DNA from: Zhengitettix transpicula
Taxonomy: Eukaryota; Arthropoda; Insecta; Orthoptera; Tetrigidae
Direction: 5' to 3'
NCBI GenBank assembly: GCA_037074705.1
Contig: CM073592.1
Location: forward strand, 24,338,629-24,402,628
Length of the DNA: 64,000 nucleotides
A model generated the notes under the pieces. It was given only the letters and a program-made list of their open reading frames with translations. It was not told the DNA's origin and searched no databases. The position numbers and the translations under genes were made by a program. Shown piece by piece: positions 23,115 through 34,322 of the stretch (positions within the stretch are counted from its first letter, which is position 1; each line of letters begins with the position of its first letter).

Positions 23115-23532
23115 TGGTGTTAATATAATACAGTAGGTGTCAAACAACGAGGGTTAAAATATAATAAAAAGCAAAAACAAACAAGATTGTAGTCAAATCC
23201 GGTGTTATGGATGTCGCCGAGTTTAAATATGACATTTAATTTGCTGTTTAATTCCCAGGGACAGGGGTGGAAATTTTCAAACATGCAATGAGAGTCGATA
23301 TTTTCCTAGAAATAAAATTTTTCGGTATCAATGGGATGGAGGTAGTTTCTCCATTTTTTTCTGTATAATTTCAACCCCTATCGGCATGCGAGCGGTTCAT
23401 ATTTTAGTAATAGAGTGGATGAGCGTTACATAAAAATAACGTAAAAACAAAGGAGCTTGGACTCAAATCAAGGGTTATGGATGTCGCTGAGTTTAATTAC
23501 GACAATCCGGACTAGGCCGGGAAACCAACTAG
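23115..23532 (+). mobile_element. Helitron remnant, 5'-truncated
   Basis: It carries the module GTTATGGATGTCGC-GAGTTTAA twice and ends CCGGGAAACCAACTAG|TG, the CTAG end shared with the other copies. The TC end and the microsatellite are missing. Confidence 0.6.
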
Positions 23533-23639
23533 TGACATGTATAAAGTTATAAAATATATTGAAATTTTATTTGATAAATAAATAGCCAAATAACAGGCAA
23601 GAACTCCATTGACGTTGCGTTTGACTTCGATTTAACCTT

Positions 23640-23775
23640 CCTTTTGAGTTCGTAACCTGGTTTTTGTACTGTTAAATTTTTATTAATCACCTGATGAAAG
23701 CAACAAGGATTGCGGAAACGTTTGTGTGGTGTTAATTTAGCTCTTATTTGTGTCTGCTATTTGGCTATTTATTTA
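23640..23775 (+). repeat. Penelope-like family A terminal block with the best hammerhead-like core
   Basis: CTGATGA (23691-23697) is followed by a 4-bp hairpin GCAA...TTGC and GGAAACG (GAAAC at 23715-23719). Then come GTGTGGTGTTAATTT and TGTGTCTGCTATTTGGCTAT, the tail shared with the other family A copies. Flanking pairing for stem I is poor. Confidence 0.55.
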
Positions 23776-25848
23776 TCTAAGACGTAGGCCCCTATTCTCT
23801 TAACACAGGCAGATTTTGAAGGATAATATCGGTTTGTTATAGAAATTCTTAAGCTTTATTATTCTTCGGAACTGCCACCGGGTAGGAAAATAAATTCGGA
23901 AAACATATCTGATGATTATATATAATATACGATTGCGTTTCTGATCCAATGAAATGTTAAGAAGAAAATTTCAAACTTCGTATAACGTTACATGCCTTCA
24001 TCCATCAGTGCCGCTGACTTTAGATATTTATTTAGACTGCATAAATTTTATATGAAAAATATTTTATTCGGAATATTTATCTCCATTACAGAAAATTTAT
24101 ATGAAAAAATATTTTATTCGGATTATTTAACCCAACTAAATTAACATTTGATATCGTTCTTGTGTGTCGTAGATGTTTAGGTAATCATATCCCGGCGACA
24201 ATCCCATTTCTTTCTGTCTTTAATATCCCTTGCAACCAAATTCAGAGCCTCTTCCTTCCAGTTCCATCTCCCTACGCCGTGTCCTCAGTGACTTAAGATC
24301 TGTCGTCTTACATCGACGGAGTTCTCAATCAGGTTTTTCCCTCTTATAACTCGATAAGCGATTAAGGGTAACAACTTCTGGCGACGAATCAAAAAAGTGA
24401 GGAGGTAGTGAGGTGAGGGTTGGGGGGGATGAGAGAAAGGTGAATAATTGCAGGGAGCCAGGAAAGTTCAAAGGGAAGGTTGTATCTGAATGAGCACATT
24501 ATTTATCCTGATTGCATAAAGGAAGGCGCCAGTATTTTACAGGCAGTACAGAAGGGATCGACACAGCCAGAGTGTACAGTTGGGAGTAATACCACGCCCA
24601 ATGCAATTGGCTGATTTAGAATCCAATTTAAAATCTATTTGACTCCAACCTTTTCGTACAAAAAAAGAGAGGAATGATAAAAAAAATCTAGTACGCCAGG
24701 AATAAATTGCTTCTGTCGTGAAACGCCGTGATTTTTTTTTACCTCCCAACGGCATAGGAGGCCTTTTATTTTCAGGGAGTAGCAGAATCAGACATTGGTA
24801 ACGCAAAGTGAATGGAACAGGCCAGCATCTGATAGGGATGTGGTGGAATGATGCCGCAGAAATTATCCTAAAGAGAAATGTTACATCTTTCTCGCTGAGC
24901 GAAATGGGGGGAAAAAAAGGTCAGGGTGAGTTATTTTGAGGACGTGGACTCTTTATGGAGGAGAGAGTAGAGTTGTTGAGAGAGTGAGATGAACGCACTT
25001 CCGTCTAGGGGTAAGGGCGCAGTTCCGGAATTTAATAAAGCAATGATGAAGCCACAATGGCGACAAAGAGGACAGAAACACCTAACAGAATTATATTACG
25101 GCAGTAGGCGTCTACCTTCAGTATCTCGCACACATAAATACACCAATATAAACAATTCAATTTAACAATGAAAAGAGAAAGAAATGAATCCCAAATGTAT
25201 TCATATTACAAATAATGAGTTGAGATAGTTGCCATGACGGAGAAGAAAATTGGAAATATCGGGATATGTTTTCACTAAAACAATCGTTGTTAAAAGAATT
25301 AGTGAACCAAAATAATGTATCAGTCAATATATAAAATCACCATTCTGGGATTTCGATTAAAAAAAGAATCTGGACGTGTGACATGTACCACATAAATTCA
25401 ATGGACTTCAAATAAATTTCTGATCAACCATCGCGAGGCAGGTATTTTAAAAACATGTACGCACATCATTGAAATTACGAATGTGAAATGTCGACAATAA
25501 ATTTTTGGATTGAGCAAAAAAATGTAAATGCTGAATAAATTGAAAGTCCAATCTTATGCTGATATCGTATGATGAAAAAAGGCTTCATGAACGACAACTG
25601 TGATTAAACAATATACTTTCAAAATGGATTTGGAAAGGAAAGATAGAGTAGGAAAGTTGTCTGACAAATATATTTCTGGAATGGACTATAATATAAATTA
25701 TTTAGGTATTACTCAAGATCGGTAAAGAATGTTAATGTTCATTTAGTGGGTTAAGTAATCTGAATAAAATATTTTTTATCTTAAGTAACTACTTGGACCG
25801 TGGAAGGGTAATGTAGATAAAAATTTAGGTAAATAGAACGGTCGTTTG
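23776..25848. other. Non-coding stretch
   Basis: AT-rich with a moderately GC-richer part at 24160-25060 that lacks any supported exon. A near-duplicate of about 35 bp, AAAATTTATATGAAAAA(A)TATTTTATTCGGA, occurs at about 24043 and 24090. Confidence 0.5.
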
Positions 25849-26645
25849 GGGGTGACAGGCTACATGAGGGTAATCCACGTGGTGGAAACTCCCCTTCAAT
25901 AGAATAAGAAGGGATTTGAAAGAGGGGATGCGGAAGGGTAGAGCAAGGTAGCCAAGGGTTCACTAGAGCCACCGGGCTATGGTTTAAGGATCCTATCCGG
26001 CATTCGCCCTAAATTTGATGCAGGGAAAACCCTAGAAAAACCTGCATCAGGTAGGTCGGGCATTGGGTACTTGTCCCACGCCCTTCCGATGGCGGGAGAG
26101 GGATTTGTTGTGGGGACGCAGCATTCCCTTCTCTGTGCCGCGACCACTTTAGGAGGCAGCTGGCCGACTATTCCAATAGGAATAGCGGACAAATCTTACC
26201 GTATGTCTAAGGAACATACACATCTCAATCGTGCGTAAAAATAGTATAAATAGAATAAAGAGAGACTATCACTTGAAAGTAGTCTATTATATATGTAATA
26301 TTAAAAACGGACATAAATTACAGATAAGAACTTTATAAAATTTTCAAACTTTAAATTTCTACGATTTTATCTGCCTGTACGACAAAAAATTAGATGAAAA
26401 TAGAAGTACAATCAGGTCGAATCAATTTTAAGTTTCAAAATTATCAGTGATTCTAATCTGAAATATAGGTAAAAGTTTTTTACTATTAAAATCATAATGT
26501 TATATTAAAACCATTAAATTAAATTAGCATTAAATACTTTAATTGGTTTTCTATTATCTCATCAGCCACAAACACATCATCCAGAAAAAAAGGCTTAAGG
26601 GACGCGATGAATTCCTTCATTACTAAACAAAATCTATAAATAAAA
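25849..26645 (+). repeat. Dispersed repeat R1 (5' part, to about 26228) joined to AT-rich module X
   Basis: The first 380 bp match R1 from ACAGGCTACATGAGGGTAAT up to CTTACCGTATG. Then about 420 bp of AT-rich sequence X follows (TCAATCGTGCGTAAAAATAG to CCTTCATTA). The same R1-plus-X combination is present in reverse at 42836-42135, so X is part of a composite repeat and not unique flank. Confidence 0.75.
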
Positions 26646-27954
26646 GGGCAACGCAGTTATCTCGTTAATAAAGAAAAACCATTAATATTTTAAAATATTA
26701 TCAATGCAAAGACAATGCAGTCATACAATAATTCATCGTGTTTTTCTGGCGAATTACCTTGAGAATTAAAATATATTCATAATATATATTCATTGAAATA
26801 TGTTCACACTTATTTGAGTTTATCAGGGGCGGACAAATCAGACGTGTTAGAATTATATATATATATATATATATATTTACATATATATAACTGATTATAA
26901 CTATCCATATTCCGGATCGTATATTGAGTTTTCTAAAATATAATTTATTTGCAAATATATTTTCAGCCCCGTCAATTTGATCAGAGCTAGAATATTTTTG
27001 GTTCATATTGAAATTCTCAATCTCCTCTTTTAAAGGAATGTAATGATATGACAGCTGTGTAAATGACAGCGATTTTCTGGAGGTAGACAAACCCGCGGCT
27101 CAGTGCGTCTGCTTGCTCGCTATTAATCGTGGGTGTGATGGCTGTTGAGTAGAGGGTGGGGAGGGCTGTGACAGCTGTCGACGCCCAGGTGCGCGTGCCC
27201 TCATTGACGGACGTCACGGAGTATTAGTTACGCTGTTTAATTAAATCCGCCAGGTTGGCCTGCGTCGTAATGAGTGCCGCTCATTAATCCCCCCCATCCC
27301 CTACTCCCATCAACCCCCTACGGCGATGTTGTGACTTCCTTCATTAGATCTCAACACCTCACCTCGTCTCTCCGCATCGAATAAAGACGGGGAGAGCAAT
27401 AGCCTATAGTTTGCAAATTACCTTCGTTACTTGTCCTAACTACACCATTCTCTCACGAAGTTAGGAAAATGGGGCTGAAAGGGGGCGTGGAGGGGGGTAA
27501 AAAGTGAGGGCGCAGGGTCTCGTTCCACGCGCGGTAGGATTTCCGCGCAGCTTTAACGAACGCGTAGGGGGTTGATGAAGCGTTGCAGGACCGCAGGCCC
27601 TATATTGCCTTCTCTGTGAAGAATTAGTGCGCATATAAGGATTGGAAGGGCATACTTTCATCCAGTGCGGACCTCCTTCTACCGAATTCTCGTTCGTGCC
27701 GCGTTTGCTCTTTAAGTATCATTCCTAAAGAGGAACTTCTCTATACCCAGAAAATTCATATGCAAATACCGCGACTGAAATTTGGGACAACATAAGTATT
27801 TACATAAAATATATCTGTACAATCATAGTATCAAATTTTAAAAAAATTGAAAAAAAGATAAATAATTTAATTAATTACTCTGTACTGCACTTATAATATA
27901 AAGAATTGTTAAGTATTAAACCACATATAATTATCTTAATATATTTATTTTCTT
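26646..27954. other. Non-coding; TA microsatellite and a GC-rich segment
   Basis: A TA run lies near 26848-26880. From 27050 to 27720 the sequence is GC-richer and includes TTTAATTAAATCCG and TAATGAG/CTCATTAAT motifs of the homeodomain-site kind. No exon is supported. Confidence 0.45.
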
Positions 27955-28030
27955 AGATATATAAACCACAGGAGCTTTCGGCGTTTGCCATAATCATCTG
28001 TTTTTTTTTAAAAAAAACATCAATCATACA

Positions 28031-28602
28031 TCTATATAATAAAAAAGGATGTATATTTGTATGTATGTATGTATTTACGTTAATTTCTATACAAATTTAA
28101 AAGCGTGGATAGATTGCAACAAAAATTGGTACACAAATTCTTCAAAACACGAGAAACGGTACTGTGAGGGTGAGAAACGCCTAGCATACATGCGGAAAGA
28201 ATTATAATAAAAAACCGTGATCATTAAATATTAAATTACTGCGCGCCAAGAGACAATGACGTCACGCGGGAGAAAGACGTTACTACGCAACGAACAAAGG
28301 AAATATTTCCTTTATTAGGAATGAAATAAAGCAGAAATATTTTCTTCAGCAATACTCCATCGAATGGTAATAAATAAGAATACGAATTACTTTACCATCC
28401 TTGCGGAAAATGTAAGTTAATTTTCGCGCTATATTAGTTGTGAGTCTAGCTAACAATTTCATCAATGTAATATTTCGTAATGTATGAAGAATGAGTGACG
28501 ATTATATCCTGAAATACACAGGGAATATATTTAAGTATTCAATTAAATACTTTTTCGAGTTTATATAAATAAGTACACGAGCAACGCCGGTCACGCAGCT
28601 AG
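28031..28602 (+). mobile_element. Non-autonomous Helitron nested in a Penelope-like terminal repeat
   Basis: Borders are A|TCTATATAATAAAAAAGGA at the start and GCAACGCCGGTCACGCAGCTAG|T at the end. A TATG/TATT microsatellite (28050-28078) lies just inside. It is 572 bp long with no coding. It interrupts the left arm of the family B element, so it inserted after that element and the empty site can be read from the uninterrupted right arm. Confidence 0.75.
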
Positions 28603-28734
28603 TACAAAATATAATTTCTTTTTACATTACAGCACAATACGTTATCATTAGTATTTTCATACCTGTCATCTACCGTAAAATGTCTTCAATGACTTTTATC
28701 GAGTGTATTACATCAATTTTTTCCTCCGATGAGC

Positions 28735-29153
28735 AAAATAAAGAATATGATACATGTTGAGGGATAAAATGCAATTGGATGGGTACGAGAAAAATTATAT
28801 CGGTATGACGAGTATCGATATGGACAGTAGGATCCATTACCACAAGGGAAATATGAAAGAGCAATCGAAGACAAGCACGGCATTATCACAACATTTTAAA
28901 GACACTGGACATAAATGTGAGTGGACGAACTATGAGTTGCTAGAGTTTGGAAAACTCAAGATATAAAAGAGGGTGCTGGAATATTCAAAAAACATTAACA
29001 GGAACTTGTGAATATGCGAACGGATGCGAGGAATATGAGCGTTTTCTATGCCAGAATAACCGAAAAAAATTAAAAGAATGGGAAAAGGGTAACACTACAC
29101 GTATGAAATTTGAAATTAGTGGCGAAAAATGTGGTATTTGCAATATATGTTAG
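28735..29153 (+). pseudogene. GIY-YIG endonuclease remnant of Penelope-like element B
   Basis: The first frame (28754-28966) reads YEKNYIGMTSIDMDSRIHYH, then TALSQHFKDTGHKCEW. This gives the YIG core, the Arg of the nuclease helix and the S/T-A-L-x-x-H-x-x-x-T-G-H block usual for Penelope-like endonucleases. A second frame (28947-29153) continues with GTCEYANGCEEYERFLCQNN and a CGICNIC end. A frameshift or stop therefore splits the C-terminal part, and the reverse transcriptase is missing. It is a truncated, inactive copy. Confidence 0.6.
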
Positions 29154-29560
29154 GATAAGTAGGCTTTGATAGAACTTTTAGGAAATAAAAATTAATGAAA
29201 ATTGTGAAATAAGGTAATGAAAACTGTATATAAGCAGATTATCGTACATGAAAATATGTTTGAAGTATGAGAAATTGACTAACCAGATACAGTGACGTAC
29301 GTAAACATATACTATGTTATGAACGAGGAAAAAATTGACTTAATGCGTGTCGTAAAAGTCATTGAAGACATTTTACGGTAGATGGCAGGTATGAAAATAC
29401 TAATGATAACGTATTGTGATGTAACGAAAAATAATAATAATTATATGTTGCATGTAAAATTATGTATGCATGATTGATGTTTTTTTTTAAAAAAATACAG
29501 ATGATTATGGAAAACGCCGAAAGATCCTGTGGTTTATATATCTAAGAAAATAAGGATAAT

Positions 29561-29868
29561 ATGTGACATATATGTGGTTTGATACATAACAAGTATATAT
29601 AACCAAAAACGTTTTTTCATTTGACAGTTCTTTTGAAAATATTATAATATAAATTATTATAAATTTGCACGAATATTCTGGTAAAAGTTGAAATTCATCG
29701 GCAACATTTTTCTATATCGTGTTGTTGTTTAGAAATGGTTTCCATCCCCACACGTTTAAATGATTAATTTTGTTTACTTTTACTAATGAGTGTTTTTATG
29801 ATATTTGCGTTGGAGTATTTATACGTATTTTAATTTAATTCAATTTCAAATGTCACAGATACACTTTT
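29561..29868. other. AT-rich spacer
   Basis: Nothing recognised. Confidence 0.5.
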
Positions 29869-30405
29869 TTTAGAGCAACAGGCTACATGAGGGTAATCCA
29901 CATGGTGGCAACGCTTCTTTAATAGCATAGGAAGGGATTTGAAAGGGGGGATGCGGAATGGTGGAGTAAGGTAGCAAAGGGTTAACTAGGGCCCCCGGAC
30001 TATATTTTAAGGATCCTACCCGGCATTCGCCTAAAGAAGTGCAGGGAAAACCCTAGAAAAACCTGCATCAGGTAGCTCGGCATTGGGTACTTGTCCCACG
30101 CCCTTCCAATAGCAGAAGAGTTTGCTGTGGGGACGCAGCATTCCCTTCTCCGTACCTCGACCAGCTTAGGAGGCAGCCGGCCGACTGTTCCAATGGGAAC
30201 AGCGAAAAACTCTTACCGTATGCCCAAGGTCTGCGACCCAGGATTATACACCTCTCAAAACAGGCCGAGGTGCCTCCGGAACCTTAGTTCAAAAACGGAG
30301 AGGAAAAGGCATACCCAAAGGTAGCCCCTTCCTGTCTCTCCTACAAGGTTCTGCCTGCGAGAGAACATACCTCGCAGGTACTGGCTTCGAGAGAATAGCC
30401 CTCGC
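29869..30405 (+). repeat. Dispersed repeat R1, copy 3
   Basis: It starts TTTAGAGCAACAGGCTACAT and ends in two successive hairpins, CCTGCGAGAGAACATACCTCGCAGG and GAGAGAATAGCCCTCGC. It has the same internal order as copies 1 and 4, with small deletions. Confidence 0.75.
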
Positions 30406-31088
30406 AGGCAGCTTATTCAGCTTCACGTGGTAAGTATTTCTTTCTCATACAAAAGTTTCATGTTTCTCTCTGCGATTATTTAAACATTTATCGACAATAT
30501 TCATAGTTTGACTCGTTCCTGGTTCATCGTATTATACGATTTCTGAATGTTTACTAATTTTAAAATATATATTACTTATCAGACGGATTAAAAAAATGAA
30601 GGACCCTTTTACAGAAGTTTTAAAATATTCTATTAATCCCAACGACGTTTTAGTTAAATAAAATAATTTAATTTTTTTAATTTATCTCATTAATAAAAAA
30701 CTGACGTATTATTTTTCTTATCTTACTTAAATAATTTCCAGCTTGATCTACAACTTCTCCTAGCGTTTTTTTTTACTAAACATGGAAGCCACAACAAAAC
30801 GTGCCTCACCACTAGTTCGTTTTTGCTTTCGTTTGATTTCTCCGGAGACTCATTCCCTCGCCGTTTCAGTTAGAAATCTCATACTTTAATATTTGTCATT
30901 TCAAGTCTCATATTCCAGCCGAAATTTGGTCTTCTTCATTAGTTTCAGTCTTGGTAATAATTTGAAATTCGCCCAATGTGTGTGGCATCATTTCTACTAC
31001 AGGAACTACTTAGTGTATGAAATTTATTAAATATTTTCCCGTTAACACAAATTTGTGATTTTTATCTGACTTAAAATAAGATAATAAC
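30406..31088. other. AT-rich non-coding stretch
   Basis: No gene or repeat recognised. It ends in the target sequence AAAATAAGATAATAA (31074-31088) that is duplicated behind the LINE. Confidence 0.5.
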
Positions 31089-31712
31089 CCATCTACCCTG
31101 CCAGTGTCCCACAAGAACATAATCAAAGCTGAAAAAGCCAAATTAAAGAAAACTGGAACAACGAATGGGTTAATAAACAGACAAAACTTCACGAAATAAG
31201 GGACAGTGTATACGAAACCCAACCTCATCAGTACAATTTAAACAGACGTGTTCAAACCGTGTTCACCCGTCTAAGAATTGGTCATTCTAGACTATCTCAC
31301 GGTCAACTAAAGACCAAAACCAACCCTGCTGTATGTGACAAATGCAACTCCAAAATTACCACCCGACACATAATCAACGAGTGCGAGTACACGCTACAAA
31401 AAAGAAGAGACTATGGAATCCCAGACAGCTACAAGGAATGCCTCAACGAACCTCAATATATTAACCCAATCATGGACTATCTTAGGGACCGAAACGTGAT
31501 TGATGCCATCTAATTTAGCCATACCAGATTTTCCTATACAATCTGTAATATTAAAGAATGTAAACCATATTGCACCTAAGACGCAGCCAACATCCTGTAA
31601 ATAATTAAACCACAATGTAAAAAAAAAATGTAGTAGTAATTTTGTAATGTGAATCGTGGTCACTAATAACCATGTCGGTTGTTGTGACAATAAACTAAAT
31701 ATTTTTTTTAAA
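31089..31712 (+). mobile_element. 5'-truncated jockey/I-type LINE insertion with target-site duplication
   Basis: AAATAAGATAATAA occurs directly before (to 31088) and directly after (31714-31727) the insert. The insert is the 3' end of a LINE: the C-terminal part of ORF2, a stop at 31511-31513, a roughly 190-bp 3' UTR and an A/T-rich tail (TTTTTTTAAAAAA). Severe 5' truncation and a target-site duplication are typical of target-primed reverse transcription. Confidence 0.75.
31154..31513 (+). pseudogene. LINE ORF2 C-terminal tail
   Basis: The open frame reads WNNEWVNKQTKLHEIRDSVY, then VFTRLRIGHSRLSHGQL, then CDKCNSKITTRHIINECEYT. The pattern W-x-x-x-W, N-K-x-x-K-L-x-x-I, T-R-L-R-I-G-H-(S/T)-x-L-(S/T)-H-x, and Cys-x2-Cys...His-x4-Cys is the region behind the RNase H domain in jockey/I-group LINEs of insects. 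Upstream of 31154 the frame is broken: PVSHKNIIKAEKAKLKK reads in another frame, so there is a frameshift. Reverse transcriptase, endonuclease and RNase H core are absent. The encoded tail ends at the natural stop. Confidence 0.8.
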
Positions 31713-31727
31713 AAAATAAGATAATAA

Positions 31728-33777
31728 GATGAAACCCACCGAAAATTAGTCAGTCTATCCATGGGTTTAATCAAATGAGATAAATGAATATTAAAGTCAA
31801 ATAAGAGAATAGGTATGACTAATTTGTAGATCACCCTGATTTATTCTTTCTTATTATTCTCATGACAATGGTAAGACCGTGTCTTTCCTTTTCAAAATAA
31901 AAAAATAACGGCATAAAACATTATCGAATGAAAAATGTCATCTACCTAATTTAATGGGATTCTAAACTCATTAACTGTAGTGTTAAGTTTATTTAATAGA
32001 TAATTTATGATTATTAAAAATTCCACATTTTTTCCTTCAACTTTTTTAACTGTATTTTTATGCTTTACACTAGATTTATTATCATGATTATCATCAATTA
32101 ATTGATAGTTTCTTTACAGAAAAACTATTCATTACATAATTGAATAAATTATTAACAGTCTGTTGTGGACTGAATCCACTGTTTTCACGTAATTTTCTTG
32201 TGTCACCAGTAAAATGAACAGCTTTACATTAACAATGATATTTAATTTATATAAATTACTAAAATCAGTGTACTGAAAACAGTACCTTGCGGTACCCCAA
32301 ACCCCGTATATTTCTCCAGTTGGGTTTAAATGTATGTTGGAATGAATTTTTCAGTAAGACTCTTTATTTCATGTCCAATTAGGGACACGTAAATCATAAA
32401 TTAGATGTATTAATAAGTCTATAGAATTTCGCAGAAATATGTTGTGATCCCTCCATTCTAATATACTTAAAAATTTATGAAAGATTCCTGATGTGAGGAT
32501 TTATAATTTAACTCTGTCTAATAATTCTTCTGCCGTTCTGTTAAATTCTCGTTCCAGAAACAAAATTTTAGTTCCGTGAAGTTATTTTTATTCAGAAGTT
32601 TAATGATCTTATTTTATACTACAATCTCTCAAAAATACTTGAAAATTTATACTGAAGGAACATTGGACGATATTTACTTGGAACCACTCTGAATTTTCAT
32701 TTCTTAACCAATGAACGACAGTTGCATTTTAATCTATGGAAATGAACCAGTTTGCAACGTAGTTGATTCAACCACAATTTATGGTTGGCTCTAAAGATTA
32801 AAATTCCTCCAAGTCCCAGCGCTCAACGACAACCGAGTTGACGCCGCGCACTTATTCATGATTTCTGATTAATTGCGGTCCTCTTCCTCCAAGTCACAAA
32901 ATCTCTGACTTAGGGAATGGGAGAGAGAACCTCTGCATAACTGTGTTTCTCAATTATAAATTCAAACATCTTGGAAGAGGAAGGCTGGCAGCGTTTACCA
33001 CAACCTCGTCAGCAAGTCCGTTGAATAATTTCACAACGTCGGCTGTGTGCTTCTGCTTCCTTCTCCTCCTCCTCCTCCTGTCCTTGTTTGCGCAAGACAA
33101 TTCCGGCAAACAGTGTTAATACCCTTATTTATACTCCGAGAATCAATTGTTCTTTGAAAAAATAAGTGCTAATGGCGCTCGGTTGAATGCGGCGAATAAT
33201 AAATAAGGTTGTCGCACTGATTATTTTCTGAGATACGACCGTGAAGTGAAAAATATACGTGGTCAGAGGCGGTCGGAAAAGTAAAGAGATAAAAGAGTGG
33301 CTGAGAGAATAGAGGAATGTAAAAATCTGTCCTCTCTGTTTTGCAGTTCATTGCTTCTGGAGAGAGCTTGACAGCTACGAGCTGAATAAATCATCCTTTC
33401 CTCTCAAAAAAAAATGGAGGGGAAGAGGATCGAAGCTGCACACGAAAGGTTATTCAGACCTGCAGACGAAGTTGTCATAGTAGAATTTCCATACGAGGAA
33501 AAATTGATATTTTGGTTTGTGACCGAAGTCGAATTTTTACTATAATCAGATTAATCTCCATAAAAAATCTAACATTAATTATTATATCTTCATTTCAAGT
33601 ATATATTTATTTCTGTTTCCTTACGACCAATAAAATGAATTTAACACGTTGAGAATTTGAATTATCAGAATTTTATATAATATTAGATTGTTGATTTAAA
33701 TCGTAATTTTATTGTATTCATGCCACGTGGCAAAAATAAAAAAATTGTGTTCGATTAAGACTAATTTTATTTTTTTT
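31728..33777. other. Non-coding stretch
   Basis: AT-rich apart from a GC-richer part at about 32800-33100. No exon, repeat family or RNA gene was recognised. Confidence 0.5.
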
Positions 33778-34322
33778 AGGGCAAAAGGCTACATGAGGGT
33801 AATCCACTTAGGGCAACTCCCCTTTAATAGCATAGGAAGGGATTTGAAATGGGGGAAGCGGAAGGGTAGAAAAAGGTAGCCAAGGGTTAACTAGGGCCCC
33901 GGGCTATATTTTAAGGATCCTACCCGGCATTCGCCTAAAGAAATGCAGGTAAAACCCTAGAAAAACCTGCATCAGGTAGGTCGGGCATTGCGTACTTGTC
34001 CCACGCCCTTCCGATAGCGGGAGAGGATTTTGCTGTGGGGACGCAGCATTATCTTCTCCGTGCCTCGACCAGTTTAGGAGGCAGCTGGCCGACTATTCCA
34101 ATGAGAATAGCGGACAACTCTTACCGTATGCCCAAGGTCTGTGACCCCGGAACATACACCTCTCAAAATAGGCCGAGGAGTCTCGGCTTGTGGGAACCTT
34201 AGTTCAAATACGGAGAGGAAAAGGGATACCCAAAGGTAGCCCCTTCGTATCTCTCCTAAAAGGTTCTGCCTGCGAGAGAACATCCCTCGAAGGTTACCTG
34301 CGAGAGAATCCTCTCGCAGGCT
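33778..34322 (+). repeat. Dispersed repeat R1, copy 4
   Basis: It starts TTTAGGGCAAAAGGCTACAT and ends in hairpin CCTGCGAGAG...CTCTCGCAGG. It is a full-length copy with the same blocks as copies 1 and 3. Confidence 0.75.

Larger units (their letters stand above)
27955..29560 (+). mobile_element. Penelope-like element, family B, with inverted terminal repeats and a nested Helitron
   Basis: An endonuclease remnant (28754-29150) sits between inverted arms. The left arm is 27955-28030 plus 28603-28705, the right arm 29350-29560. The right arm is continuous; the left is split by the Helitron at 28031-28602. Shared blocks include TTTCGGCGTTTGCCATAATC (left) against GATTATGGAAAACGCCGAAA (right), and CCGTAAAATGTCTTCAATGA against TCATTGAAGACATTTTACGG. 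Penelope-like elements are known to carry terminal repeats in direct or inverted order. The reverse transcriptase is absent. Confidence 0.7.

Noticed and set aside
31394..31834. Open frame of 146 codons, minus
   Set aside because: Antisense to the LINE ORF2 tail and its 3' UTR; a shadow frame.
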